Source: Ruminococcus flavefaciens
GTDB lineage: Bacteria > Bacillota > Clostridia > Oscillospirales > Ruminococcaceae
DNA: 64,000 bases
NCBI RefSeq assembly: GCF_900143025.1
Contig: NZ_FRCT01000007.1
Location: 62,001 to 126,000, forward strand
Reading direction: 5' to 3'
Of the stretch, positions 35,995 through 44,896 are shown one piece after another (position 1 is the stretch's first letter; each line of letters opens with the position of its first letter). Under the pieces are notes generated by a model, which worked only from the letters and a program-made list of their open reading frames with translations, was not told where the DNA came from and ran no database searches. The position numbers and the translations under genes are program-made.

Positions 35995-37146
35995 TTAGCC
36001 GCCTGAAGGAGCTGCTGTTACAACTTCAATTGGATCAGTATCCGCAGTCTGAGTTGGTGTCTTGGTAGCATTCCAAGTGTTACCGGTAATTGTAGTAGCA
36101 GCCTTAACATTTATTGTCTCATTACCAACTGTAACAGATTCAGCACCGCTTTCAGCAAGCCAGAAGTCGAGATCAAGTTTCCACTGACCATCCTGCAAAG
36201 CAGCGTAAGTCTTGGAATTACAGCTTGTGTCTTCACCTTCAAGCCATACACGTACAAGAACCTTATAATACTTGGTTTCACCAGAATCGATCGTATCAAT
36301 CAAACCAGAGCCTGTTGTTACAGCCGCTTTGGTAGAAGCAGTATCCGCAGCAGTGCCATTAAAATACGCTGCACTCGCAGTCTTTAGAATGCACTTTGCG
36401 CTTTTTCCGGATGCAGCAGGATCAATCTGCCCAACCGCTGCGCCATTTTCTCCAGAATTACCCTTACCAGCCTGATCCTCTGTTAACTGGGTTGCGAACA
36501 ATGCTACTCTCCACGCATTATCGCCTGTTCCTAAAGCTCCGTAAGAGAGTGTCTCTGCACTGTAATTAGCAGCCATATCAAGATCACATTTCGTCATTCG
36601 TATTTCCTGATCATCTGCTGTACCAGTTGCCTTGAGGTAGAAAACATAATCAATGTATCCATATGCAGTGCCAAAATCAGTAGCCGCAGGATCGATACCA
36701 TATGCGGTATTGAAAGCTGCATCATGCTTATACTTTCCAGCAGCCGCCGCAGTAGCATTACCAGTTGCGGTTTCATTATAGGCATCGTAAGTTACAGCTC
36801 CTGTACCTGTCAATCCATGAGCTTTGCTACCATCTTCAGCAGCATCCAGCGTATAGAAGAAATCACCAGTATTTGCCGAATTAGATGATACAGGCTCCAA
36901 AAGTGCCTTACGTCCTTCAACCAGCGTATCTGCCTTATATGTACCTTCCTCATTATTTGAAGAAATCAACAAGTTGCTGCTAACCTTTGTGCGCATTGCA
37001 AGACCATTAACCTGAACTTCCTTATTCATTGTGAACCACGCGTAGGTGGAGGTTGCCAGCATTGAAGCCGAAACTGCTAACATTCCAGCAGCCGGTAACA
37101 ACTTTCTCGCTGTTCTGTTCTTTTTTGTATTATTCTTTTTCATCAT
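35995..37146 (-). CDS. putative major SipW-dependent fibre subunit
   Basis: 383 residues, AAAGGAAAATG region upstream of the ATG. Twin basic start, hydrophobic stretch (about 16-33), then STYAWFTMNKEVQVNGLAMRT (Trp37). The mature part is Ala/Thr/Gly-rich, with the segment IDYVFYLKATG and the C-terminal motif WLEGEDTSC (301-309) followed by a DLDFWLAE strand. These match the 237-residue protein at 13.2-13.9 kb and suggest a TasA-like jelly roll. It has its own perfect promoter and is closed off by hairpins, so it is expressed separately and probably most strongly, as expected for the main fibre protein. The 'major' rank is inference. Confidence 0.75.
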   Translation of the reverse strand: MMKKNNTKKNRTARKLLPAAGMLAVSASMLATSTYAWFTMNKEVQVNGLAMRTKVSSNLLISSNNEEGTYKADTLVEGRKALLEPVSSNSANTGDFFYTLDAAEDGSKAHGLTGTGAVTYDAYNETATGNATAAAAGKYKHDAAFNTAYGIDPAATDFGTAYGYIDYVFYLKATGTADDQEIRMTKCDLDMAANYSAETLSYGALGTGDNAWRVALFATQLTEDQAGKGNSGENGAAVGQIDPAASGKSAKCILKTASAAYFNGTAADTASTKAAVTTGSGLIDTIDSGETKYYKVLVRVWLEGEDTSCNSKTYAALQDGQWKLDLDFWLAESGAESVTVGNETINVKAATTITGNTWNATKTPTQTADTDPIEVVTAAPSGG

Positions 37147-37243
37147 AGGTCATTTTCCTTTCATAAATATATTTGCCGAGTTAACGGCTCGGCTGCCTCA
37201 TATCCTTTAGTGCGTTTGCTTTATACTTTTTGTTTACAATCAT

Positions 37244-37272
37244 ATTATACACCACGCAATTGCTTTTGTCAA
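37244..37272 (-). promoter_or_regulatory. consensus promoter of the fibre subunit gene
   Basis: Minus strand: perfect TTGACA (37272-37267), 17-base spacer, perfect TATAAT (37249-37244). Confidence 0.9.
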
Positions 37273-37516
37273 TAACTTTCCTAAATTTTTCTTATTTTCA
37301 TTTTATTTTTGTTATTTTGCACAATCAGGAGCTTTTATGAGTATAATTCAAGCCTTGTTTTCAATACTTCTGGTATATTATTTTTTTGAGTTAAACTGTT
37401 GTAAACAGCATTTTTGTGATATTTTGCAAAAATGACTTTTATTCAGCAGTAAAATCATTTTTTCTACACACAAAAATCTAATATTTCTATTTTTTCAATA
37501 AATTTTGCATTTTTCA

Positions 37517-37545
37517 TTGATTTACTTGTCCATATATGTTATAAT
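37517..37545 (+). promoter_or_regulatory. promoter of the EAL phosphodiesterase gene
   Basis: TTGATT (37517-37522), 17-base spacer, TATAAT (37540-37545). Confidence 0.75.
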
Positions 37546-37684
37546 ATAAAAAAGCTATGAGCTGATATAACATAATTATAGCTGTCAGAGCACTTTCACT
37601 ATGTACGCGCACAAGCGTAACGAAAGCCTGTTTCAGCTTTTTCTGCTAAATTGCTTTTACACTATCTTATAAAGGAGAGTTGTT

Positions 37685-39361
37685 ATGCAGCATATTGATG
37701 AACAATATATTATCGATAATTTCGATGATGCTCTGGAAAAAGGCTATATCCGCGCTTATTACCAGCCCGTTATACGTACACTTACAGAACAGATATGCAG
37801 TGTCGAGGCTCTTGCTCGCTGGCAGGATCCGCAAATGGGACTCCTCTCCCCTTACCTTTTCATAAGCGTCCTCGAAAAAAGAAGGCTTATCCATAAGCTT
37901 GATCTGATGATCCTCGAAAATATCTGCTATACTTATAATGAGATGCGCGAGAAAGGTCTGCCCCTGCACCCGTTCTCAATAAACCTCTCCCGTCTGGACT
38001 TCAACGAAATGGATATGCTGACGGCTATCTCCGATATCTTAAAAAAGTACAACGTTCCTCCTACCGCTATCCACATCGAGATAACAGAAAGCGTAATGCT
38101 GGATAATACGGCTTATTTCCGCAGGATTTTCGACAGCTTCCACGAGGCAGGCTTCGCTATATTCATGGACGACTTCGGAAGCGGCTATTCCTCGCTGAAT
38201 GTGCTTAAAGACTACAGCTTCGACGTATTGAAGATAGATATGCGTTTCCTCAGCGATATCGGTATGCGCTCGAAAAAGATACTCTCCTCCGTTGTCAATA
38301 TGGCTAAAGCCATAGGCATACACACTCTTGCAGAGGGTGTCGAGACAAAGGAGCAGATAACTTTTCTGCGCACTATCGGCTGCGAAATGCTCCAGGGTTA
38401 TTACTACTCAAAGCCTATGAGCAGCGAAATGTATATAGAATATCTCGCAAAAGCCGACATATCCGTCGAGAACCGTAACGAAAGCGAATACTGGGACACT
38501 ATAGGACAGGTGAATTTCCTCAGTCCCGATCCGTTCAACGTCATCTCCTCAGACGACTTCCCTATCGACGATACCTCCGTTCTGCGCGAAAGCCCTACTT
38601 CTCTCGCTCTTGTAGAGGTGTGCGGCAACAAGGTCAAATTCCAGTACGCAAACAGGGCTTATCTTGAAGAAGTGAAGAAAGTTGGTTACAACAATACCGG
38701 CGAGATCGAGGCTGCAATAGCCAATATGCCAAAGGTATATTTTCAGAATATGTCCGAGCAGATAGAGCAATCGCTGAAAACAGGCAAGCTCATAAAAAAG
38801 GATCACTATGCCAACAATGTTTATTTCACATATTCAACCAAATGCATTGCCAAGACCGAAAATAAATATATGCTTGCCGCAAGTATAAAGTCATTTGACC
38901 CTACACGAAATGCCAACCGTGAGCAGCTGTTTGAAAAGTACAGCCATGTCCTCATTGATACTTATGACCATATAACCGTAATAGATCATGCCAAAAACCG
39001 TATTATAACAAGACTCTACTCAAAAATCGGCATTAACAGCGAGTATATCACAATGCCGCTCGATAAGGCAAGACTGCTTTTTGCCCAGAACGAGGTCCTT
39101 GAAGACGAGCGAGAAAGATTTATAAAATTCACGGACTTCGACTTCGTAAAAAAGCATATCGAAATAACTGAAAATCCTATCCTGCAGGAACCGTTCCATA
39201 TCAGAAATCAGGACGGAGAGTTTATCCTAAGAGATGTAAGGATAATATGGACCACTGTAGAGGACGGCGAAAAATTCCTCTTTATAATCCAGTCCATGTC
39301 TCCATCGGCATGCGAAATGGCAAAAAAAGTGATGACAGAGTACTCAGATTTGCTTCTTTAA
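37685..39361 (+). CDS. EAL-domain c-di-GMP phosphodiesterase with C-terminal sensory region
   Basis: 558 residues, AAAGGAGAG before the ATG. The EAL domain fills about residues 10-250 with all signature motifs: VEALARW, IHIEITESV, MDDFGSGYSSL, VLKIDMRFL, LAEGVET and GYYYSKPM. It should hydrolyse c-di-GMP to pGpG in the cytoplasm. Residues about 270-550 look like two PAS-like ligand-sensing regions (ending LRDVRIIWTTVEDG ... FLFIIQSMS); there is no GGDEF domain and no membrane helix. It is transcribed divergently from the fibre subunit gene, and its likely role is to set c-di-GMP levels that control fibre production. It is followed by its own terminator. Confidence 0.88.
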   Translation: MQHIDEQYIIDNFDDALEKGYIRAYYQPVIRTLTEQICSVEALARWQDPQMGLLSPYLFISVLEKRRLIHKLDLMILENICYTYNEMREKGLPLHPFSINLSRLDFNEMDMLTAISDILKKYNVPPTAIHIEITESVMLDNTAYFRRIFDSFHEAGFAIFMDDFGSGYSSLNVLKDYSFDVLKIDMRFLSDIGMRSKKILSSVVNMAKAIGIHTLAEGVETKEQITFLRTIGCEMLQGYYYSKPMSSEMYIEYLAKADISVENRNESEYWDTIGQVNFLSPDPFNVISSDDFPIDDTSVLRESPTSLALVEVCGNKVKFQYANRAYLEEVKKVGYNNTGEIEAAIANMPKVYFQNMSEQIEQSLKTGKLIKKDHYANNVYFTYSTKCIAKTENKYMLAASIKSFDPTRNANREQLFEKYSHVLIDTYDHITVIDHAKNRIITRLYSKIGINSEYITMPLDKARLLFAQNEVLEDERERFIKFTDFDFVKKHIEITENPILQEPFHIRNQDGEFILRDVRIIWTTVEDGEKFLFIIQSMSPSACEMAKKVMTEYSDLLL

Positions 39362-39372
39362 CAATAAACTAC

Positions 39373-39407
39373 AGCATTCCAAACATAATTTGGAATGCTT
39401 TTTTATT
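39373..39407 (+). terminator. terminator of the EAL gene
   Basis: AGCATTCCAAA ... TTTGGAATGCT followed by TTTTTATT. Confidence 0.85.
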
Positions 39408-39485
39408 ATGTTTCGGCATAAAATGCATTGCTTTCCTTTGAAAAGAGTGGTAAAATGGTAGTATTGATTTTCGGAGGAATCGACA

Positions 39486-40916
39486 ATGAACAAATATAAA
39501 AAGCTTGCCGTCAACACGGTGATCTTCGCTGTGGGCAGTTTTGGCGCAAAAATCTTCTCGCTGCTGCTCAATAATCTTTACACCAAACACATAAGCCCGT
39601 CTGACTTGTATACGAAATCACTTCTTGAGATACTTGTAGTATTTCTTCTGCCTGTGTTCACGTTCTCACTTACAGAAGCCATAGTCCGATATGGTCTTGA
39701 TAATGACTACGATAAAAAACAAGTCTTTACCACGGCAGGAATAATAATGTTCGGCGGACTCGTCATAATGCTGCCTGTTGTCCCGCTGCTGCATATGATA
39801 CCTATACTGAAGCCGATAACGGGATACGCCGTTCTGCTGTATCTGCTCGTCTTTGCATCAGCGCTCAGAACTCTGTGTTCTCAGTTCGTAAGAGCGCGAG
39901 GACAGGTCACTCTGTTTGCTATCGAAGGTATATTCGTAACCATAGCCCTTTTCATATTCAATATATTGTTTATATCAAAGCTCGGAATGGGTGTACGAGG
40001 TTTTGTAATATCTATAATCCTTTCGGATCTGTGCTCGACTATATTCCTGCTTATAACCGCAAAGCTGCACAAATACGCAGATATTCACAGCTTCAGCAAA
40101 AGCCTCGGAAAAAGTATGCTCAAGTTTACTATCCCACTTATACCAACGACCGTAATGTGGACATTCACCGGCTTTTCAGATCAGATATTCATCGGAAATA
40201 TGCACAGTGACAAGGTCTTTCTCGGCGAGGGAGCGGCAGGTATTTATTCCGCTGCCACCAAGATACCCAATATCGTTACAATGCTTTCCACTATCTTCTT
40301 CCAGGCATGGAATATGTCGGCAATAACCGAAAACGATTCGGCAGACCGCAATGAATTCTATTCAAAGGTGTATTCGGCTTACGAAGCTATCCTTTTCATT
40401 GGCTCGGCTGGGCTGATACTCTTTATAAAGCCTGTATCAGCTATACTCATAAACTACAGCACCTTCCCCGAATACAAGATCGCATTTCTGTTCACTCCCC
40501 TTCTCATCGCGGCTTCCGCTTTTACCTGTCTGAATCTTTTCCTTTCGGGTATATATACGGCTACAAAGCACACTAAAAATGCTTTCTATACAATAATAGC
40601 TGTCGTTGTAGTTAATATCGTCCTCAATCTCATACTTATCCCTATATGGGGAATTCAGGGCGCAGCATTTGCTACCTTCCTGAGCTATCTGCTGTGCTAC
40701 TGTATAAGAATGATAGATGCAAGACGCTATGTTCCTTTCAGCTTCTCAATGCCAAGGACTGTACTTAATACAGCTATACTTCTGCTTATGTGCATACCTG
40801 TTATATTCAGCTTCAAGGGCTGCATATTTTATGAGGCAGCATTTACCGCTTTCATAACAGTACTTAATTTCCGACCAATGCTTACAACAATAAAAAAGAT
40901 CACGAACAGACATTGA
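39486..40916 (+). CDS. Wzx-type polysaccharide flippase (MATE/MOP superfamily)
   Basis: 476 residues, GGAGGAATCGACA before the ATG. About 12-14 hydrophobic helices across the full length. The N-terminus KLAVNTVIFAVGSFGAKIFSLL and the internal LKFTIPLIPTTVMWTFTGFSDQIFIG are typical of O-antigen/teichoic-acid lipid-linked oligosaccharide translocases, and the length is normal. It moves undecaprenyl-linked sugar units across the cytoplasmic membrane for capsule, exopolysaccharide or wall polymer. No glycosyltransferases are nearby, so the polymer is unknown. A monocistronic unit with its own terminator; a matrix exopolysaccharide role beside the fibre genes is only a suggestion. Confidence 0.85.
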   Translation: MNKYKKLAVNTVIFAVGSFGAKIFSLLLNNLYTKHISPSDLYTKSLLEILVVFLLPVFTFSLTEAIVRYGLDNDYDKKQVFTTAGIIMFGGLVIMLPVVPLLHMIPILKPITGYAVLLYLLVFASALRTLCSQFVRARGQVTLFAIEGIFVTIALFIFNILFISKLGMGVRGFVISIILSDLCSTIFLLITAKLHKYADIHSFSKSLGKSMLKFTIPLIPTTVMWTFTGFSDQIFIGNMHSDKVFLGEGAAGIYSAATKIPNIVTMLSTIFFQAWNMSAITENDSADRNEFYSKVYSAYEAILFIGSAGLILFIKPVSAILINYSTFPEYKIAFLFTPLLIAASAFTCLNLFLSGIYTATKHTKNAFYTIIAVVVVNIVLNLILIPIWGIQGAAFATFLSYLLCYCIRMIDARRYVPFSFSMPRTVLNTAILLLMCIPVIFSFKGCIFYEAAFTAFITVLNFRPMLTTIKKITNRH

Positions 40917-40920
40917 TCTC

Positions 40921-40948
40921 AGCCCCGTTTTTACGGGGCTTTATTTTT
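40921..40948 (+). terminator. terminator of the flippase gene
   Basis: AGCCCCG-TTTTTA-CGGGGCT followed by TTATTTTT. Confidence 0.9.
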
Positions 40949-41199
40949 GATAATATTATAACGTTATGAGATTAAAGTAATATAATTTAAGTGAAATATA
41001 TCATAAGTATACATATATTCTATAAAAGTTTTATTAATTGATATACACAAAATAAGTCAAAACAAAATTATTTTGTTCGTTTTACGGCAAAAATGCTGTT
41101 TTTTAAGGTTGATTTAAGACTATTTTAAGATATATTCATTATTATGTAATCATCTATTAACAATATCTCTCAAAAAAGATATTTAGGAGGATGGTACTG

Positions 41200-44100
41200 A
41201 TGAAAAAGAAAACCATGCTTGCAGGCTTAATGTCTGCTTGTATACTTAGCTCAGCAGCTGTAGCTGTAACCGCGGCTTCAGCAGCAGATATTGTTTACGG
41301 TGACGCAAACGGTGACGGAACTGTCGATATGTCCGACGCTGTACTTGTAATGCAGTCCCTTGCAAATCCAAGTAAGTACGGAGTAACAGGCAGCTCCGAA
41401 GGTCATCTCACTCAGGAAGGCGCTGACAGAGCCGATGTATTTGAAAGAGGCTCTGGTCTTACTTCAAGCGATGCTCTTTCAATACAGCGTTATCTGCTCA
41501 ACGCTATCACAGCACTTCCCGAGTCCTATAAGGACATGGGCGGTCAGACTACCGCTGTAGTTACTACAACTGCTGTAACTACCACAACAGAAACTGTTGT
41601 TACCGTTCCTAAGGAGGACGTAAATACAAAGATCCACCTTAACGGAAACTCTATTACTGTTGACGGCAAATACGCTACAGCAAACGGCTCAAAGGTAACT
41701 ATATCACATTCGGGTACATTCACTATCGACGGTACTCTCAACGATGGTCAGATCTACGTTGAAGTTCCGGATGACAAGGCTGACCCCGATACCGTAAAGC
41801 TTGTTCTCAGCGGTGCAAAGATCACAGGCAAGAGCGCTCCTGCTATTCTTATAAAGAATGCAGACAAGACCTCTATCACTATTGCCGACGGTACAGAGAA
41901 TACCATTTCCGATACCGAAACTGCTTACGCAGGCGATTTCCTTGAAAGTGCTGTAATCGAGGCTAAGGACGATCTCACTATCAAGGGCGGCGATGCAGGT
42001 ACAGGCGTTCTCACTATAACAGCTAATGTTCAGCCTGCTATCGTATGTAACAACGATATCAAGATCACAGGCGGTACACTCAATATCGACGCTCTCAACA
42101 TGAACGACGGAAACGATGCTGTAAAGGGCAAGACCTCACTGGTCGTAAAGGGCGGCGCTCTCAACATCAACGCTGAAGGCGACGGTCTCAAGTCCTCAAA
42201 GGGCAATGTTGATATCGAGGGCGGTACAGTAGTTATAAAGAGCGGCAAGGACGCTATCCAGGCTGAAACAGATATCAATATCTCAGGCGGTGATATCAGT
42301 GCCTGCGGCGATAAGAGCCTTACAAGCACTGGTGCTATAAACCTTACAGGCGGTACTATCGTTGCTACTGCTACAGACTGCCAGATAGAGAACCTTACTT
42401 CTACTGCTCAGTCAGCTATGCTCCTTGACTTCGCAAAGGAATGGTCAAAGAACAATCCTATAGCTGTTACAGATTCTTCAAATAAGATCATTATCGAAAC
42501 AAATACTGTAAAGAAGTATAGGTTCGCTCTCGTTTCTTCTCCAGACCTTGCAGATGGTACCAGCTATAAGGTATTCGCAGGCGGTATAAAGCAGAAGCAC
42601 AGCTCAGGAAATACCTTCAAGGCAGGAAAGCCTGCTTCATTCAAGGACGTAAACAATGATATGGAAAATGACGAGCAGCTCTATGGTCAGCTCTTCGATC
42701 AGACTTCAGTTCATAAAGTAGAAGTTAAGATGTCAGAAAATGACTGGAACAACTTTATGAAGGTTGCTCAGCAGGAAGAATGGGCTCCTTGTGATGTTAT
42801 TATCGACGGCGAAGAGATCAAGAACGTTGGTATCAGAACAAAGGGCAACAGCTCAAGAATGATGGTTCAGAACGGCAAGTACAGCTTCCGCTTCAAGCTG
42901 GATAAATACGAGAAGCTCAATAACTATCACGGTCTTACAGAGTTCTGCGTTAACAACTTCTACTCAGACCCTTCATGTATGAGAGATATCATCTGCTACA
43001 ACGCTATGTATGAGATAGACGGCGTTGCTCCTCTTGCAGGCTATTCAGATATGTACCTCAACGGAAAGCTTTACAGCTTCTATATGATCGCTGAACAGCC
43101 GGGTACTACACTTGCAGAGCGTTATGCTATTGACGATGATACAAACCTCTATAAGGCTACTGAGAGAAGCAATCAGGCAGGCGGCGGCGGTTTCGGCGGC
43201 TTCGGCGGCGGAGACAGCTACAGCACATTTACCGAGAAAATGCCTGTTAACAACCTTGACCTTAAATTCGGCAAGGACGAACAGCTCGCTCACCTTGAAG
43301 AACTCAAATCTGCTATAAACAAGTTAAATTCTTCAAACTATAAGTTCATCGAGGATATAATGGACGTTCCAAGCTTCCTCAAGGGCTTTGCTGTAAATGC
43401 TGTAATGTGTAACTACGACAGCTACAACGGTTCACTTGCACATAACTACTACCTTATCTATACAGGCGGCAAACACTATTTCGTAGGTTGGGACTACAAC
43501 CTCTGCTTAGGTAACTTCATGGGCGGTACAGACTCCGTAAACTCTGATATCACAACAAGCCTCTATCAGGCAACTGTTGATAACAGACCTTTTGCTAAGC
43601 TTCTCCAGGTTCCTGAATACTACGATATGTATGTGGGCTATGTAAAGGATATCCTTAACTACTACAGTGATCCTGAAGCATATGTTTCAAAATATGCTGA
43701 CATGATCCGTCCTCACGTTCAGGCTGATCCCCTTTCAGCATTTACTGTTGACCAGTTCAACGCAAATACAACTAAGAGCGCTAATGGTATTCAGGTAAAT
43801 ACAAATACACAGCAGGGCAATAATCAGTGGAACCAGCAGCAGGGTAACAACCAGTGGAACCAGCAGCAGGGCAACAATCAGTGGAACCAGCAGCAGGGCA
43901 ACAACCAGTGGAACCAGCAGCAGGACAACAACCAGTGGAACCAGCAGCAGGGCAACAACCAGTGGAACCAGCAGCAGGGCAACTGGGGCTTCCAGTTCAA
44001 CTCCGATGAGCCAGACACCGATACAGTAACCACAGAAGAAAGCTGGGCATTTGAAGGCGGCTTCGGCGGCTTCGGTGGCGGCGGCTTCGGCGGCGGCGGC

Positions 44101-44253
44101 TTCGGCGGCGGCGGCTTCGGCGGCGGCGGCTTTGGCGGCGGCGGATTCGGCGGCTTCGGCGGCGGTGGCGGCGGAATGTTCAATAACAACACTTCCGTTA
44201 TTGACTTCCTCATCGCTCGTTTCCAGATAATCCGTTCAGCATTAAAGTTCTGA
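41200..44253 (+). CDS. secreted dockerin-CotH protein with carbohydrate-binding-like domain
   Basis: 1017 residues from ATG 41200: AGGAGG at 41185 abuts an earlier ATG at 41191 but is properly spaced for this one. Signal peptide to about residue 28. Dockerin at 31-108 (GDANGDGTVDMSDAVLVMQS, then LTSSDALSIQRYLL), unusually N-terminal. A Thr-rich linker leads into a right-handed beta-helix-like domain of the DUF4353 carbohydrate-binding type (about 145-395, repeats such as GGTLNIDALNMNDGNDAVKG). A CotH spore-coat-kinase-like domain covers about 505-815 (VGIRTKGNSS, YSDMYLNGKLYSFYMIAEQ, HYFVGWDYNLCLGNF). The C-terminal region has QQGNNQWN repeats and GGFGG repeats. The CotH domain may phosphorylate or crosslink partners on the cell surface; catalysis here is unproven. 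Monocistronic, with a hairpin after it. Confidence 0.87.
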   Translation: MKKKTMLAGLMSACILSSAAVAVTAASAADIVYGDANGDGTVDMSDAVLVMQSLANPSKYGVTGSSEGHLTQEGADRADVFERGSGLTSSDALSIQRYLLNAITALPESYKDMGGQTTAVVTTTAVTTTTETVVTVPKEDVNTKIHLNGNSITVDGKYATANGSKVTISHSGTFTIDGTLNDGQIYVEVPDDKADPDTVKLVLSGAKITGKSAPAILIKNADKTSITIADGTENTISDTETAYAGDFLESAVIEAKDDLTIKGGDAGTGVLTITANVQPAIVCNNDIKITGGTLNIDALNMNDGNDAVKGKTSLVVKGGALNINAEGDGLKSSKGNVDIEGGTVVIKSGKDAIQAETDINISGGDISACGDKSLTSTGAINLTGGTIVATATDCQIENLTSTAQSAMLLDFAKEWSKNNPIAVTDSSNKIIIETNTVKKYRFALVSSPDLADGTSYKVFAGGIKQKHSSGNTFKAGKPASFKDVNNDMENDEQLYGQLFDQTSVHKVEVKMSENDWNNFMKVAQQEEWAPCDVIIDGEEIKNVGIRTKGNSSRMMVQNGKYSFRFKLDKYEKLNNYHGLTEFCVNNFYSDPSCMRDIICYNAMYEIDGVAPLAGYSDMYLNGKLYSFYMIAEQPGTTLAERYAIDDDTNLYKATERSNQAGGGGFGGFGGGDSYSTFTEKMPVNNLDLKFGKDEQLAHLEELKSAINKLNSSNYKFIEDIMDVPSFLKGFAVNAVMCNYDSYNGSLAHNYYLIYTGGKHYFVGWDYNLCLGNFMGGTDSVNSDITTSLYQATVDNRPFAKLLQVPEYYDMYVGYVKDILNYYSDPEAYVSKYADMIRPHVQADPLSAFTVDQFNANTTKSANGIQVNTNTQQGNNQWNQQQGNNQWNQQQGNNQWNQQQGNNQWNQQQDNNQWNQQQGNNQWNQQQGNWGFQFNSDEPDTDTVTTEESWAFEGGFGGFGGGGFGGGGFGGGGFGGGGFGGGGFGGFGGGGGGMFNNNTSVIDFLIARFQIIRSALKF
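43810..43983 (+). repeat. tandem repeats encoding QQGNNQWN units
   Basis: Seven near-identical 24-27 base units inside the CotH gene; one unit has D for G. Likely prone to copy-number change. Confidence 0.9.
44056..44175 (+). repeat. GGFGG glycine-rich tandem repeat
   Basis: Repeated 15-base GGCGGCGGCTTC-type units encoding GGGGF near the C-terminus of the CotH protein. A shorter GGGGFGGFGGG insert also lies within the CotH domain near 43180. Confidence 0.85.
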
Positions 44254-44261
44254 TGATAATT

Positions 44262-44292
44262 GATTCACCCCCTCAGAACGAGGGGGTGAATC
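44262..44292. terminator. hairpin after the CotH gene
   Basis: A 13-bp perfect stem GATTCACCCCCTC / GAGGGGGTGAATC, loop AGAAC; no long T run. Confidence 0.75.
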
Positions 44293-44352
44293 ATCATTAT
44301 TATATGAATTGCAGCAAGCATAAAGTTAAAAAATAAATTTTTTATAAAACTG

Positions 44353-44381
44353 TTGACATTTTATTCATTTTCTGATATAAT
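44353..44381 (+). promoter_or_regulatory. consensus promoter of tRNA-Trp
   Basis: TTGACA (44353-44358), 17-base spacer, TATAAT (44376-44381). Confidence 0.9.
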
Positions 44382-44413
44382 TATTATGTTGCAGTAAACA
44401 AGCAATAAAATTT

Positions 44414-44489
44414 AGGGGTATAGCTCAGTTGGTAGAGCAGCGGTCTCCAAAACCGCGTGCCGAGGGTTCAAGTCCTTCTGCCCCTGCCA
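44414..44489 (+). tRNA. tRNA-Trp (anticodon CCA)
   Basis: A complete cloverleaf: acceptor AGGGGTA pairing with TGCCCCT, D-arm GCTCAGTTGGTAGAGC, anticodon stem GCGGT-CTCCAAA-ACCGC with CCA at 44447-44449, T-arm GGGTTCAAGTCC, and an encoded CCA tail (44487-44489). An integrated element begins right after it, so its 3' end may be an attachment site. Confidence 0.95.
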
Positions 44490-44507
44490 GAACGATTATA
44501 TGATAAC

Positions 44508-44543
44508 TTGTCAGAGGACACTGTATGTACTCTGACAAATTTT
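44508..44543 (+). terminator. terminator after tRNA-Trp
   Basis: TTGTCAGAG ... CTCTGACAA followed by ATTTT. Confidence 0.75.
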
Positions 44544-44896
44544 CATATATAAAAAAATTAGATTTGTCGCTATGCTTGTTTGTTAGCTGTCGAATGGCGT
44601 TTACGCTATGTCTCACAAGAGGAAGAATTTGCGGCTTCCAATTGTTATCTCACATCACGACATTCGCTGTTACTCAAACCTCATGGCTCATGATACCTTA
44701 ATATATGATATTAATGGGTTACTGCCTTTTCTTTTTTTCAGATTGGTCAAACATTCAGACCAAAATACAAACAACGATTTCTGAGAATTATTTTAGCATA
44801 GCTAAACAGGCTCATGTCTTGGCACATTCTCCCGATTGTTCTCATTCGACTAATCTCGCAACAGATCTCGGTAATGCATAACAATAAAGATAGGTC
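44544..44896. other. non-coding region at the left end of the second integrated element
   Basis: About 350 bases with no convincing gene. It is probably part of the integrated element; no direct repeat of the tRNA 3' end could be found at the right boundary near 56440. Confidence 0.4.

Larger units (their letters stand above)
37147..37684. other. AT-rich divergent regulatory region between fibre subunit and EAL gene
   Basis: 538 bases, very AT-rich, no gene. It holds two divergent consensus promoters (37244-37272 minus, 37517-37545 plus) with about 245 bases between their -35 boxes, a plausible site for a shared regulator. The EAL gene has a 5' leader of about 130 bases. Confidence 0.6.

Noticed and set aside
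43878..44213. Proline-rich minus-strand frame (PPKPPPPKPP type)
   Set aside because: It is the antisense of the Gly-rich and Gln/Asn-rich repeats in the CotH gene.
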